The notes under the pieces were generated by a model that made no database searches, was not told where the DNA came from, and saw only the letters and a program-made list of their open reading frames with translations. A DNA stretch of 14,261 nucleotides from an uncultured Pseudomonadota bacterium (GTDB lineage: Bacteria; Pseudomonadota; Alphaproteobacteria; RF32; CAG-239). The translations under genes were made by a program, and so were the position numbers. The stretch lies in NCBI GenBank assembly GCA_902796625.1, contig CADBPX010000034.1, positions 1 to 14,261 on the forward strand. Reading direction: 5' to 3'. The stretch's first letter is position 1, and each line of letters starts with the position of its first letter. Positions 7,148 to 13,986 of this stretch are shown here, in pieces.

Positions 7148-7153
7148 TATAAT
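7148..7153 (+). promoter_or_regulatory. Candidate -10 box before nlpD-like gene
   Basis: A perfect TATAAT lies 23 bases before the GTG start at 7176, in a 77-base AT-rich gap. No good -35 hexamer stands at the normal distance (nearest TTTAAT at 7121 with a 21-base spacer), so it is a weak promoter or one that needs an activator. No terminator is seen in the gap, so read-through from the kinase operon is also possible. Confidence 0.35.
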
Positions 7154-7175
7154 ACGCCCGAAAGCGGAGAAATAA

Positions 7176-8084
7176 GTGAAAAAAATTTTCGGTATATTAA
7201 TGTTGGTGATGGTGCTTAGCGGTTGCGCATCAATGAATTGGTGGGGCGACTGGGGCAATTCCGTTACCGTGAGCAAGGGCGATACTCTGTACAGTATTTC
7301 GCGCCGTTATAATGTGCCGATTAAAGATTTAATCAGCGCTAACCGTTTATCCGCACCGTATACACTATATGTCGGGCAAAAAATTAAATTACCGGCCAAG
7401 CAGTATCATACGGTACAAAAAGGCGAAAGTCTTTACGGAATAGCCCGTATGTATAACGTTGATATTACCACATTGAGCCGAGTGAATCATTTGCAAACTC
7501 CTTACTCCTTATCGGTGGGGCAAAGGTTGCTGTTGCCGGCCAGTGTTTCGGCATCGGCTGCGCCGGTTCGTGCTCAGTCTGCCAATTCAGTGGCAACAAA
7601 GTCATCAGGCTCAGAATCACTGTGGTCACAGTCTAAATCTTCACCGCAGACAGCATCAGCTTCGAAGAAATATACGCCGGCTGCCGCACCGACACCGGTT
7701 AAAGCCCGTAACAGCAAATTTATCTGGCCGGTACAGGGAACGGTTATTTCCGGTTTCGGCAATTTGGGCAGCGGTCGGAAAAATGACGGTATCAACATCA
7801 AAAGTCCGTTAGGAACAACGGTTAAAGCGGCAGATTCGGGAACGGTTGCTTACGCCGGAAATGAATTAAAAGGTTTCGGTAATTTAATTTTAATTAAGCA
7901 CAGTGACGGTTGGATTACTGCCTATGCGCACAATGATAAACTGCTGGTTAAAAAGGGACAAAAGGTGGTGCGTGGCGAAAAAATAGCCACGGTCGGAAGT
8001 AGCGGCAGTGTAACTACACCGCAACTGCACTTTGAAGTCAGAGCCGGTAAAAAAGCGGTTAATCCACGCAGTTATTTGCCTTAA
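7176..8084 (+). CDS. nlpD: NlpD-like lipoprotein: two LysM plus degenerate LytM (M23) domain
   Basis: Likely outer-membrane lipoprotein that binds peptidoglycan and activates periplasmic amidases at the division septum. The GTG start has GCGGAG 8 bases upstream. Lipobox VLSGC puts the lipidated Cys at 17. LysM 1 spans about 29-73 (KGDTLYSISRRY) and LysM 2 about 77-121 (KGESLYGIARMY). A Ser/Ala-rich linker follows to about 178, then the LytM domain to residue 302. In active M23 enzymes the zinc site starts HxGxD; here it is NDGIN (203-207), so His and Asp are both Asn. His252 in YAHND and His285 in LHFE remain. The protein is therefore probably not a hydrolase, as known for NlpD and EnvC. It precedes yajC-secD-secF, as in many alphaproteobacteria. 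Confidence 0.9.
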   Translation: MKKIFGILMLVMVLSGCASMNWWGDWGNSVTVSKGDTLYSISRRYNVPIKDLISANRLSAPYTLYVGQKIKLPAKQYHTVQKGESLYGIARMYNVDITTLSRVNHLQTPYSLSVGQRLLLPASVSASAAPVRAQSANSVATKSSGSESLWSQSKSSPQTASASKKYTPAAAPTPVKARNSKFIWPVQGTVISGFGNLGSGRKNDGINIKSPLGTTVKAADSGTVAYAGNELKGFGNLILIKHSDGWITAYAHNDKLLVKKGQKVVRGEKIATVGSSGSVTTPQLHFEVRAGKKAVNPRSYLP

Positions 8085-8130
8085 AATAAAGAAAAACCCG
8101 TTAATAACTTGAAAAATTAGTTTTTGTCTC

Positions 8131-8162
8131 TTGCAAAAGTGGTATACAAATACCTACATAAT
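8131..8162 (+). promoter_or_regulatory. Weak promoter candidate before yajC
   Basis: TTGCAA (8131-8136) is followed by CATAAT (8157-8162) at a 20-base spacer, or by poorer TACATA at 18 bases. A small dyad, GGTAT/ATACC (8141-8154), lies between them. The 99-base gap has no clear terminator, so yajC may be read from both this site and the nlpD-like gene. Confidence 0.3.
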
Positions 8163-8173
8163 TGTTTGTAAAA

Positions 8174-8177
8174 GGAG
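8174..8177 (+). promoter_or_regulatory. Ribosome binding site that decides the yajC start
   Basis: AAAGGAG ends at 8177, directly against the first ATG (8178). That leaves no spacing, so this ATG cannot be used efficiently. The second ATG at 8184 sits 6 bases after the site and is the likely start. Confidence 0.75.
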
Positions 8178-8183
8178 ATGAAT

Positions 8184-8549
8184 ATGTTTATAAGCGATGC
8201 ATGGGCTGCAACGGCACCGGTTATGGAAGGCGGTTCGCTGGGAGCGACGTTGGTGCAGTTGGCCTTAATTTTACTTATATTTTATTTTTTGCTGATCCGT
8301 CCGCAACAAAAAAGAATTAAACAACACCAAGATTTGGTCGAAAGTTTAAAAGTTGGTGATCGCGTTTTAACTAACGGCGGTATCTATGGCAAGGTTGTTA
8401 AACTTTCCGGAAATGATTTGATGGTGGAAATTGCTCCAAGTGTTGAAATTGTTGTTGCACGTGCAGCTGTCAGCGGTTTGGCCGAACCGGATGTTGAAAA
8501 ATCTTCAGCGCCGAAAACTGCGGCAAAAAGTAAAAGAACGAAAAAATAG
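8184..8549 (+). CDS. yajC: YajC, Sec translocase accessory subunit
   Basis: Small inner-membrane protein that joins SecD and SecF in the holotranslocon. It has 121 residues from ATG 8184. A short N-terminal segment is followed by one membrane span (about residues 17-38, LVQLALILLIFYFLLIRP) and the family signature RPQQKRIKQHQ. The cytosolic domain carries LKVGDRVLTNGGIYGKV and then a Lys-rich tail. It lies 11 bases before secD, the standard yajC-secD-secF order. Confidence 0.95.
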   Translation: MFISDAWAATAPVMEGGSLGATLVQLALILLIFYFLLIRPQQKRIKQHQDLVESLKVGDRVLTNGGIYGKVVKLSGNDLMVEIAPSVEIVVARAAVSGLAEPDVEKSSAPKTAAKSKRTKK

Positions 8550-8560
8550 AGGAAGGCGAT

Positions 8561-10111
8561 ATGTACAAATTATCATTACAGAGAGTTTTAATCATTGTTA
8601 CCATTTGTTTGGTCGGCATATTTTTTGCCGTTCCAAATGTGGTATCGGATAAGACCAAGCTGCCGAAGTGGTGGCAGCCGATTAATCTCGGATTGGATTT
8701 ACAAGGCGGATCAAGCCTGCTGTTGCAAGTAAAAATGGACGACGTATTGAAAGATAAAATGTCGACATTAGAAGATTCCGTTCGTCAATCATTACGTGAA
8801 CATCGGACACGTTATCAGGATTTAAATTCCTCAAAAGACAGTGTTACGGTTAAAATAGCCGATTACAACGCGCGGGATAAAGCCAAGGAGGCATTCCGCA
8901 AACTGGACGAAGGTCTGGAAGTTGTTGAAGACGAAAACGGTGAAGGTATTGTTACTGTTCGATACAATGAACCGGCAATTGCTCAGCTTAAAGCACGAAT
9001 TATTGACCAGTCGGTAAGTATTGTCCGCCGCCGTATTGATGAATTGGGAACTAAAGAGCCGATTGTTCAAGGTCAGGGAACTGATCGAATTTTGGTTCAG
9101 CTTCCGGGCGTACAAAATCCGGAAAGTGTAAAAATTTTACTCGGCAAAACCGCTAAAATGTCATTCCATCTGGTTGATGAGGGAACAACACTAATGCAGG
9201 CCAAACGTGGTAAAATCAGCAAAACTTCCCGTATTATGAGCGGTTCGGAAGGTGAGCAATATGTGGTTATTCGTAAGCCGGTTGTCGGCGGTGAAAATTT
9301 GACTGATGCTCGCGTTTCTTTCCAAGAAGGTCAGCCGGTCGTCAGCTTCCGCTTTAATACTATCGGCGGACGTAAATTTGCCGAGGTCACCAGCAGTCAT
9401 ATTGGTGAAAGATTGGCCATTGTTTTGGATAATGAAGTTATCTCGGCACCGAATATTCAAACCGCAATTACCGGCGGCAGCGGTGTTATTACCGGTAACT
9501 TTACCACCAAAACCGCTAATGATTTAGCTTTGTTGTTGCGTTCCGGTGCTTTGCCGGCGCCGTTGGAAGTTTTGGAAGAAAGAACGGTTGGTGCCGGTCT
9601 GGGAGCCGATTCCATTCATGACGGTATGGTTGCCTCTTTGGTCGGTTTTGCCGCTGTTATCTTATTTATGATATTGGCATACGGTTTGTTCGGCTTAATG
9701 GTTGATGTAACCTTGTTGCTCAATGTGATGATTATGCTGGGGATTATGAGCTTTATTGGCACAACACTGACTTTGCCGGGTATTGCCGGTATTATCTTAA
9801 CAATCGGTATGGCGGTTGATGCAAATATTTTAATTTTTGAGCGCATTCGTGAAGAAGTAAATCGCGGTCGCTCGATTCGCGATGCCATTTCGGTCGGCTT
9901 CACCGAAGCTTATCGTACCATTGTCGATTCTAACTTAACAACATTGGTTGCCGGTGCCGTTTTGTTCTATTTCGGCAGTGGGCCGGTCCGTGGTTTTGCC
10001 GTAACATTGACTATCGGTATTTTAACCTCAATGTTTACCTCGGTTACCGTCAGTCGCTTGATGGTTGAAGCCTGGATGGCTAAATGCAAGCCGACAAAGT
10101 TGCCGTTATAA
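8561..10111 (+). CDS. secD: SecD, protein translocase subunit
   Basis: Inner-membrane RND-type subunit that uses the proton gradient to complete protein export from the periplasmic side. It has 516 residues. TM1 is near residues 8-28, followed by the conserved LGLDLQGGSSLLLQV (43-57). The periplasmic P1 domain contains IDELGTKEPIVQGQG and SFRFNTIGGRKFAEVT. After LRSGALPAPLEVLEERTVG, five more membrane spans include GMAVDANILIFERIREE and DSNLTTLVAG, both SecD hallmarks. The ribosome site GAGGAAGG is strong. secF begins 17 bases after the stop. Confidence 0.97.
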   Translation: MYKLSLQRVLIIVTICLVGIFFAVPNVVSDKTKLPKWWQPINLGLDLQGGSSLLLQVKMDDVLKDKMSTLEDSVRQSLREHRTRYQDLNSSKDSVTVKIADYNARDKAKEAFRKLDEGLEVVEDENGEGIVTVRYNEPAIAQLKARIIDQSVSIVRRRIDELGTKEPIVQGQGTDRILVQLPGVQNPESVKILLGKTAKMSFHLVDEGTTLMQAKRGKISKTSRIMSGSEGEQYVVIRKPVVGGENLTDARVSFQEGQPVVSFRFNTIGGRKFAEVTSSHIGERLAIVLDNEVISAPNIQTAITGGSGVITGNFTTKTANDLALLLRSGALPAPLEVLEERTVGAGLGADSIHDGMVASLVGFAAVILFMILAYGLFGLMVDVTLLLNVMIMLGIMSFIGTTLTLPGIAGIILTIGMAVDANILIFERIREEVNRGRSIRDAISVGFTEAYRTIVDSNLTTLVAGAVLFYFGSGPVRGFAVTLTIGILTSMFTSVTVSRLMVEAWMAKCKPTKLPL

Positions 10112-10128
10112 AGTAAAGGAATAATGAA

Positions 10129-11067
10129 ATGAAAATATTTAGTTGGATTACCAAAGATACAACAATCGATTTTCTTAAATTTCGTAAAATCGGTTATGTC
10201 TTATCAATTATTTTAATTGTCGCATCTTGCTTAAGCATCGCGGTTAAAGGTTTTAACTACGGTATTGACTTTTCCGGCGGTGTGTTAATTGATGTGCGCA
10301 GTAAAAACGGCACGGTCAATGTTGATAAAATTCGTAAAGAATTATCTGACTTGAAGCTTGATGAATTAACTTTGCAAGCAATTGGTGATAGCGGCGAGCA
10401 ATTAATGATTCGCGCCCAAGCTAATAATGCCGATGAGGAAAGTCAGCGGATTGCCGTCAATCAAATTAAGGAAATTTTGGGGCAGGATTTTACATTTGAA
10501 CGTATTGAATCCGTTGGTCCGCAAGTTGGTGACGAGTTGAAACTTTCCGGTATTTTAGCTTCGGTATTTGCTTGCTTGGCTATTAGTGCTTATATTTGGT
10601 TCCGCTTTGAGTGGCGCTTTGCTTTAGGTGCGCTTTTAGGGTTGTTCCACGATATATTTATAATTGTCGGCTTGTTGTCCATCTTCCATTTGGATTTCAG
10701 CCTAACGACAATTGCCGCTATTTTGACTTTGGCCGGTTATTCGGTTAATGACACGGTAGTGACTTATGATCGTATTCGGGAAAACTTGCAAAAGTATAAG
10801 AAAATGCCGCAGTACGACTTGTTAAATAAGAGTATTAACGACATCTTTTCCCGAACGATTTTAACCAGTATTACAACCTTGCTCGCCTCGGTTGCTTTGC
10901 TGGTTTTCGGCGGTGATGCTTTGCGCAGTTTTGCCTTTGTGATTACAGCCGGTGTTATTATTGGTACTTATTCTTCAATTTTTGTCAGCGTGCCGATCTT
11001 AAATTGGTTTGATTTACGTGCGGCCGCCGCTAAAGATGAAGATGTTAACCCATTCGGGAATGTATAG
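10129..11067 (+). CDS. secF: SecF, protein translocase subunit
   Basis: Partner of SecD in the inner membrane. It has 312 residues. TM1 is at about 21-40, then FNYGIDFSGGVLIDV (family D-x-x-GG motif), a short periplasmic domain, VGPQVGDEL, and five more spans with AGYSVNDTVVTYDRIREN and FGGDALRSFAFVITAGVIIGTYSSIF. AAAGGA precedes the ATG. It is the last gene of the unit: a strong terminator follows 36 bases after the stop. Confidence 0.97.
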   Translation: MKIFSWITKDTTIDFLKFRKIGYVLSIILIVASCLSIAVKGFNYGIDFSGGVLIDVRSKNGTVNVDKIRKELSDLKLDELTLQAIGDSGEQLMIRAQANNADEESQRIAVNQIKEILGQDFTFERIESVGPQVGDELKLSGILASVFACLAISAYIWFRFEWRFALGALLGLFHDIFIIVGLLSIFHLDFSLTTIAAILTLAGYSVNDTVVTYDRIRENLQKYKKMPQYDLLNKSINDIFSRTILTSITTLLASVALLVFGGDALRSFAFVITAGVIIGTYSSIFVSVPILNWFDLRAAAAKDEDVNPFGNV

Positions 11068-11103
11068 TCGGGATATATGCTGTTATATAGGATGTTGAAA
11101 GGG

Positions 11104-11133
11104 AAAGGTCGGTAATAATTTACCGGCCTTTTT
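11104..11133 (+). terminator. Intrinsic terminator of the yajC-secD-secF unit
   Basis: A 12-bp stem with one G-U pair (AAAGGTCGGTAA, 11104-11115, with TTACCGGCCTTT, 11120-11131), loop TAAT, and five T at the end of the stem and beyond (11129-11133). Confidence 0.92.
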
Positions 11134-11144
11134 GTAAAAAAAAC

Positions 11145-11173
11145 TTGACATCTTAAAATATTTTGTCTAATAT
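11145..11173 (+). promoter_or_regulatory. Consensus sigma-70 promoter of the 11214 gene
   Basis: Perfect -35 TTGACA (11145-11150), exactly 17 bases of spacer, and -10 TAATAT (11168-11173, four of six). Transcription should start near 11180, giving a leader of about 35 bases. The promoter comes straight after the secF terminator, so the small gene is an independent unit. Confidence 0.75.
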
Positions 11174-11213
11174 TCAGAATATAGGATAATTATTTAAAGA
11201 TCCCGCAAACAGG

Positions 11214-11534
11214 ATGCGGTATTATGATGTTATGGTTTATGAAGTTTATGCCGAGGTAAGAGCCAAACAAATTGTCGGCCAGATTGTGTACTTTCGTATT
11301 TTTACCAAAAGCGTGAAGTGCGGCAATAGTAAATTAAACGCAATGCGGAAAACCGAGGTGTTTTTTCACACCGGCGATATCGATATTAGCGATGAGCTGA
11401 TTGCTTCAATTTTGGTAGGCGATACCATTTTCTTCAGAGTGTATGGAGTTGATGGCAAACCCTACGGTCTTGCACGAGTTGACAATTTTGAGTGTAGCTT
11501 GAAAAGTGTTCTCAGCCGGCTGCGTATAGACTGA
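11214..11534 (+). CDS. Small protein, possible divergent cold-shock-like OB fold
   Basis: A soluble 106-residue protein with no signal peptide. I do not recognise the family. The order of elements resembles a cold-shock domain: GQIVYFRIFTK (about 22-32), then EVFFHTGDI (48-56), much like RNP2 (VFVH/VFFH), then a loop, VGDTIFFRVYGVDGKP (68-83) and GLARVDNF (85-92), like the closing VxFxVxxxxKGxxAxNV. The aromatic RNP1 motif (KGFGFI) is replaced by a Lys/Asn stretch at 32-44, so RNA binding is not assured. The start is uncertain: AGG touches ATG 11214, and ATG 11232 has no better site. It has a consensus promoter and its own terminator. Confidence 0.65.
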   Translation: MRYYDVMVYEVYAEVRAKQIVGQIVYFRIFTKSVKCGNSKLNAMRKTEVFFHTGDIDISDELIASILVGDTIFFRVYGVDGKPYGLARVDNFECSLKSVLSRLRID

Positions 11535-11549
11535 GCTTGCTCAATAAAC

Positions 11550-11593
11550 AACGGTCGTTAATCTTTTATGATTAGCGGCCGTTCGGCTTTTTT
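11550..11593 (+). terminator. Terminator of the 11214 gene, overlapping the end of a convergent gene
   Basis: A 14-bp stem with two G-U pairs (AACGGTCGTTAATC, 11550-11563, with GATTAGCGGCCGTT, 11570-11583), loop TTTTAT, then CGGC and six T (11588-11593). The 3' arm and T-run encode the last codons of the minus-strand gene that ends at 11572. Confidence 0.88.
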
Positions 11594-12012
11594 ACAAAAT
11601 TAAAATAAGTCGCCAATAGCAGAAACGCCAACAATATAATCCAGTTCAGCGAATTAATAAAGTGTGCATAGCTTGGAACAATATACGAGCTGTCGGATTT
11701 TACCCGCCAAGCAAAATATATCTGCGGAATAAGGGTGGTGAAAGCCGTAACGTAAACACCGGCTCCCAATGCTTGTAAATAGCGGTTAATTTTCGGATAA
11801 TTCGCTTCAATGTTCCTGATGTAAGGAAAAGATTTTTGGGTAAACAACACAAATAATGCCGCCAACAAAAGACCGACGCAAAACATATAGACGGAGGTTG
11901 GGACATAAACCGGCAAAATTTTTAAAATATTGGCAACAACAAAATAGATGCCGCCTAAGGTTAAAGCCGGATAAATCAGGTGATGTTGCTTGGTGAAAAG
12001 ATTTTTCAGCAT
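11572..12012 (-). CDS. Small PQ-loop-like membrane protein, four predicted spans
   Basis: A 146-residue inner-membrane protein. Four hydrophobic segments fall near residues 12-32, 36-58, 79-100 and 115-138. The third ends in LIPQIYFAWRVKSDSSY (94-110): a Pro-Gln pair at 96-97 followed by basic residues and Ser, the hallmark of PQ-loop (SWEET/SemiSWEET, cystinosin-like) transporters. NSLNWIILL (120-128) resembles the Asn...Trp region of that family. Only one such motif is present and two spans precede it, unlike the plain three-span SemiSWEET, so the assignment is tentative and no substrate can be given. The gene starts 3 bases after trpS, and its ribosome site GGAGA lies inside the trpS 3' end, so the two are translated from one mRNA. 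Confidence 0.72.
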   Translation of the reverse strand: MLKNLFTKQHHLIYPALTLGGIYFVVANILKILPVYVPTSVYMFCVGLLLAALFVLFTQKSFPYIRNIEANYPKINRYLQALGAGVYVTAFTTLIPQIYFAWRVKSDSSYIVPSYAHFINSLNWIILLAFLLLATYFNFVKKPNGR

Positions 12013-12015
12013 AAC

Positions 12016-13071
12016 TCAGTCTCCGAAGCCGTGACGAAAATAATTAATTCCCATGGCGGTTTTGACTTCATCTAAGGTTTGCGCGGCAACTTTTTGGGCT
12101 TTTTCGCTGCCGATTTTCAGCATCTGGAAAATTTCTCCCAAATCTTGCGCTAATTCTTCACGCCGTTCACGAATTGGGCGCAGCTCGTTTTGTAAGATTT
12201 CGTTTAGGAATCTTTTTACCACCATATCACCAAGGCCGCCGCGTTGATAATGAGCCTTAAGCTCATCAAGATTTTGATATGCCGGTAAGAAGGCGGCAAA
12301 ATGTTCATCACGGCAGAAGGCATCTAAGTAGATAAACACCGGATTATTTTCCGTATGTCCCGGATCTTGGACACGCAGGTGGGTCGGATCGGTAAACATG
12401 CTTTGGATTTTCTTTTTAATTTCATCAGCACTGTCGGAAAGATAAATGCAATTGCCGAGAGATTTGCTCATTTTAGCGGCGCCATCGAGTCCCGGTAAGC
12501 GCGAACAAGTAGAATTTTCCGGCAAAACGGCTTTAGGCTCAACCAATACTTCCTGATAAAGCGTGTTAAATGAACGGACAATTTCGCGAGTTTGTTCAAT
12601 CATCGGTAACTGATCTTCGCCCACCGGTACAAGATTGGCCTTAAACGCGGTAATATCTGCCGCTTGGCTGATCGGATAGGTGAAAAATCCCACCGGAATG
12701 CTTTGATGAAAATTACGCATTTGAATTTCGGTTTTTACCGTCGGGTTACGCTGTAAGCGGGAAACTGTTACCAAATTCATATAATAAAAAGACAACTCGC
12801 ACAGCTCCGGAATTTGTGACTGAATATAAATTGTCGATTTTTGCGGATTTAGGCCGCAAGCCAGATAATCAAGAGCCACTTCGGCAATATTAGAGCGTAC
12901 TTTGTTGATGTCATCGGCATTATCGGTTAAAGCTTGAGCATCAGCAATCATAATATAAATATCCTTATATTTGCCGCTGTTTTGCATTTCAACTCGGCGT
13001 TTGAGCGAGCCGACGTAATGTCCTAAATGTAATTTTCCTGTTGGTCTGTCACCGGTTAATATTATATCCAT
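12016..13071 (-). CDS. trpS: TrpS, tryptophanyl-tRNA synthetase
   Basis: Class Ic aminoacyl-tRNA synthetase charging tRNA-Trp. It has 351 residues, close to the family's 330-350. Seen: TGDRPTGKLHLGHYVG with the HIGH motif as HLGH (15-18), MIADAQALTDN, VGEDQLPMIEQTREI and AAKMSKSLGN with KMSKS at 200-204. The C-terminal helices end KTAMGINYFRHGFGD. AAGGAGA stands before the ATG. No T-box or Trp-rich leader peptide is seen in the 128-base gap upstream. A minus-strand TTGACT (13119-13114) could be a -35 box but has no good -10 partner. Confidence 0.97.
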   Translation of the reverse strand: MDIILTGDRPTGKLHLGHYVGSLKRRVEMQNSGKYKDIYIMIADAQALTDNADDINKVRSNIAEVALDYLACGLNPQKSTIYIQSQIPELCELSFYYMNLVTVSRLQRNPTVKTEIQMRNFHQSIPVGFFTYPISQAADITAFKANLVPVGEDQLPMIEQTREIVRSFNTLYQEVLVEPKAVLPENSTCSRLPGLDGAAKMSKSLGNCIYLSDSADEIKKKIQSMFTDPTHLRVQDPGHTENNPVFIYLDAFCRDEHFAAFLPAYQNLDELKAHYQRGGLGDMVVKRFLNEILQNELRPIRERREELAQDLGEIFQMLKIGSEKAQKVAAQTLDEVKTAMGINYFRHGFGD

Positions 13072-13130
13072 TTTTATCTCCTTATTTTCAGCCTTAACAC
13101 ACTAAAGTCAGCAAGTCAAGCGGCAGATAC

Positions 13131-13158
13131 TTTACTTTTATTGTAAAATATGTATAAT
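13131..13158 (+). promoter_or_regulatory. Promoter of the duplicated-domain lipoprotein
   Basis: -35 TTTACT (13131-13136, four of six), 16-base spacer, perfect -10 TATAAT (13153-13158). The start point should be near 13165. That lies after the in-frame ATG at 13161, so the mRNA would not contain that codon; this supports the ATG at 13200. Confidence 0.65.
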
Positions 13159-13199
13159 GGATGCACAAAAAAATTATTAATTTTCAAAAATTAGGCTTT

Positions 13200-13862
13200 A
13201 TGAAAAAATTTTTATTATTAAGTTTGGCGCTCTTAACTTTGGTTTTGAGCTCTTGTGAAAAAGATGAGTTTTATCGTTGGGAGCAACCGGATCGTCCGAC
13301 CGTTATTCCCGGCGGTGGCACAAACGGCAGCGGCAACAATGGCGGCGGAAATAATCAGACGCAGGTTTTTGAAATCAAAAAGCTGTATTCGATTGTAATG
13401 CGTCGCGAACTTCCCTATCCGTTTCAGACCTACGTTTTGCAGATTAATAACGGATCATATTTTTATGTGTTACGTTATCGGCTGGGAACGGATTTGCATG
13501 TAGGGGATAAGATCAGCTTCAGCGTTTATGCGATTTGTCCGAACGAAATTGCCGTTCTTAACGGTTATGCTACCGGCGACGGCAGTGATATCGGCGCAAC
13601 GGGCAATAACGATGTTAATGCCGGCGAATATTGGGTGGCATCGGATCCGATTGAGGGAACGGTTAAAGACGTTTTTTCAATGTCGGTGCGCTATTCTTTA
13701 ACACTGTTTCCCATCGATTCGTGGTTTATTGAAACAACCGATGGCAAATTGTTGTATGTGAAGAAAAGCAAAACCAATGTTGCTTTGCAAGCCGGAGATC
13801 GATTCGTTTACAGTGTTTATACGCTGTTTCCCAATGAAATTGTCGCCTTGAAAAAACTTTGA
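13200..13862 (+). CDS. Lipoprotein with two tandem copies of an unknown domain
   Basis: A 220-residue envelope lipoprotein of unknown function. I start at ATG 13200 because it begins a complete lipoprotein signal (MKKFLLLSLALLTLVLSSC, Cys19); the ATG at 13161 falls before the predicted transcript. After Cys come EKDE and a Gly/Asn-rich linker (38-52). Two related domains follow: about 55-122, ending VGDKISFSVYAICPNEIAVL, and about 151-220, ending AGDRFVYSVYTLFPNEIVAL. Both also hold a middle strand (NNGSYFYVLRY; TDGKLLYVKKS). They are joined by a Gly/Asn/Asp-rich link. The all-beta look suggests small barrels. The SCEKDE start and Gly-rich tether resemble Bacteroidota lipoproteins, so transfer is possible. 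It is a single gene with its own promoter and terminator. Confidence 0.8.
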   Translation: MKKFLLLSLALLTLVLSSCEKDEFYRWEQPDRPTVIPGGGTNGSGNNGGGNNQTQVFEIKKLYSIVMRRELPYPFQTYVLQINNGSYFYVLRYRLGTDLHVGDKISFSVYAICPNEIAVLNGYATGDGSDIGATGNNDVNAGEYWVASDPIEGTVKDVFSMSVRYSLTLFPIDSWFIETTDGKLLYVKKSKTNVALQAGDRFVYSVYTLFPNEIVALKKL

Positions 13863-13867
13863 GTAAT

Positions 13868-13897
13868 AAAAAACCGTCGCTGTTGCGACGGTTTTTT
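13868..13897. terminator. Intrinsic terminator after the lipoprotein gene
   Basis: A perfect 13-bp stem, AAAAAACCGTCGC (13868-13880) with GCGACGGTTTTTT (13885-13897), and loop TGTT. The A-run before and T-run after make it able to work on either strand. Confidence 0.93.
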
Positions 13898-13951
13898 GTC
13901 GTGTGAAATATCCGGCGGAAGAGTTGTTTAATTGTCAATAGTGGAAAGAAC

Positions 13952-13980
13952 TTGCATTTTTGGCAAAAATAGGTTATACT
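13952..13980 (+). promoter_or_regulatory. Sigma-70 promoter facing the gene-free right end
   Basis: -35 TTGCAT (13952-13957, four of six), 17-base spacer, -10 TATACT (13975-13980, five of six). Transcription would begin near 13987 and run into a stretch with no convincing protein gene. Confidence 0.65.
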
Positions 13981-13986
13981 GAAAAC

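Noticed and set aside
13072..13130. A trpS promoter from TTGACT (13119-13114, minus strand)
   Set aside because: No -10 hexamer with reasonable match lies at 15-19 bases, so I do not list it as a feature.
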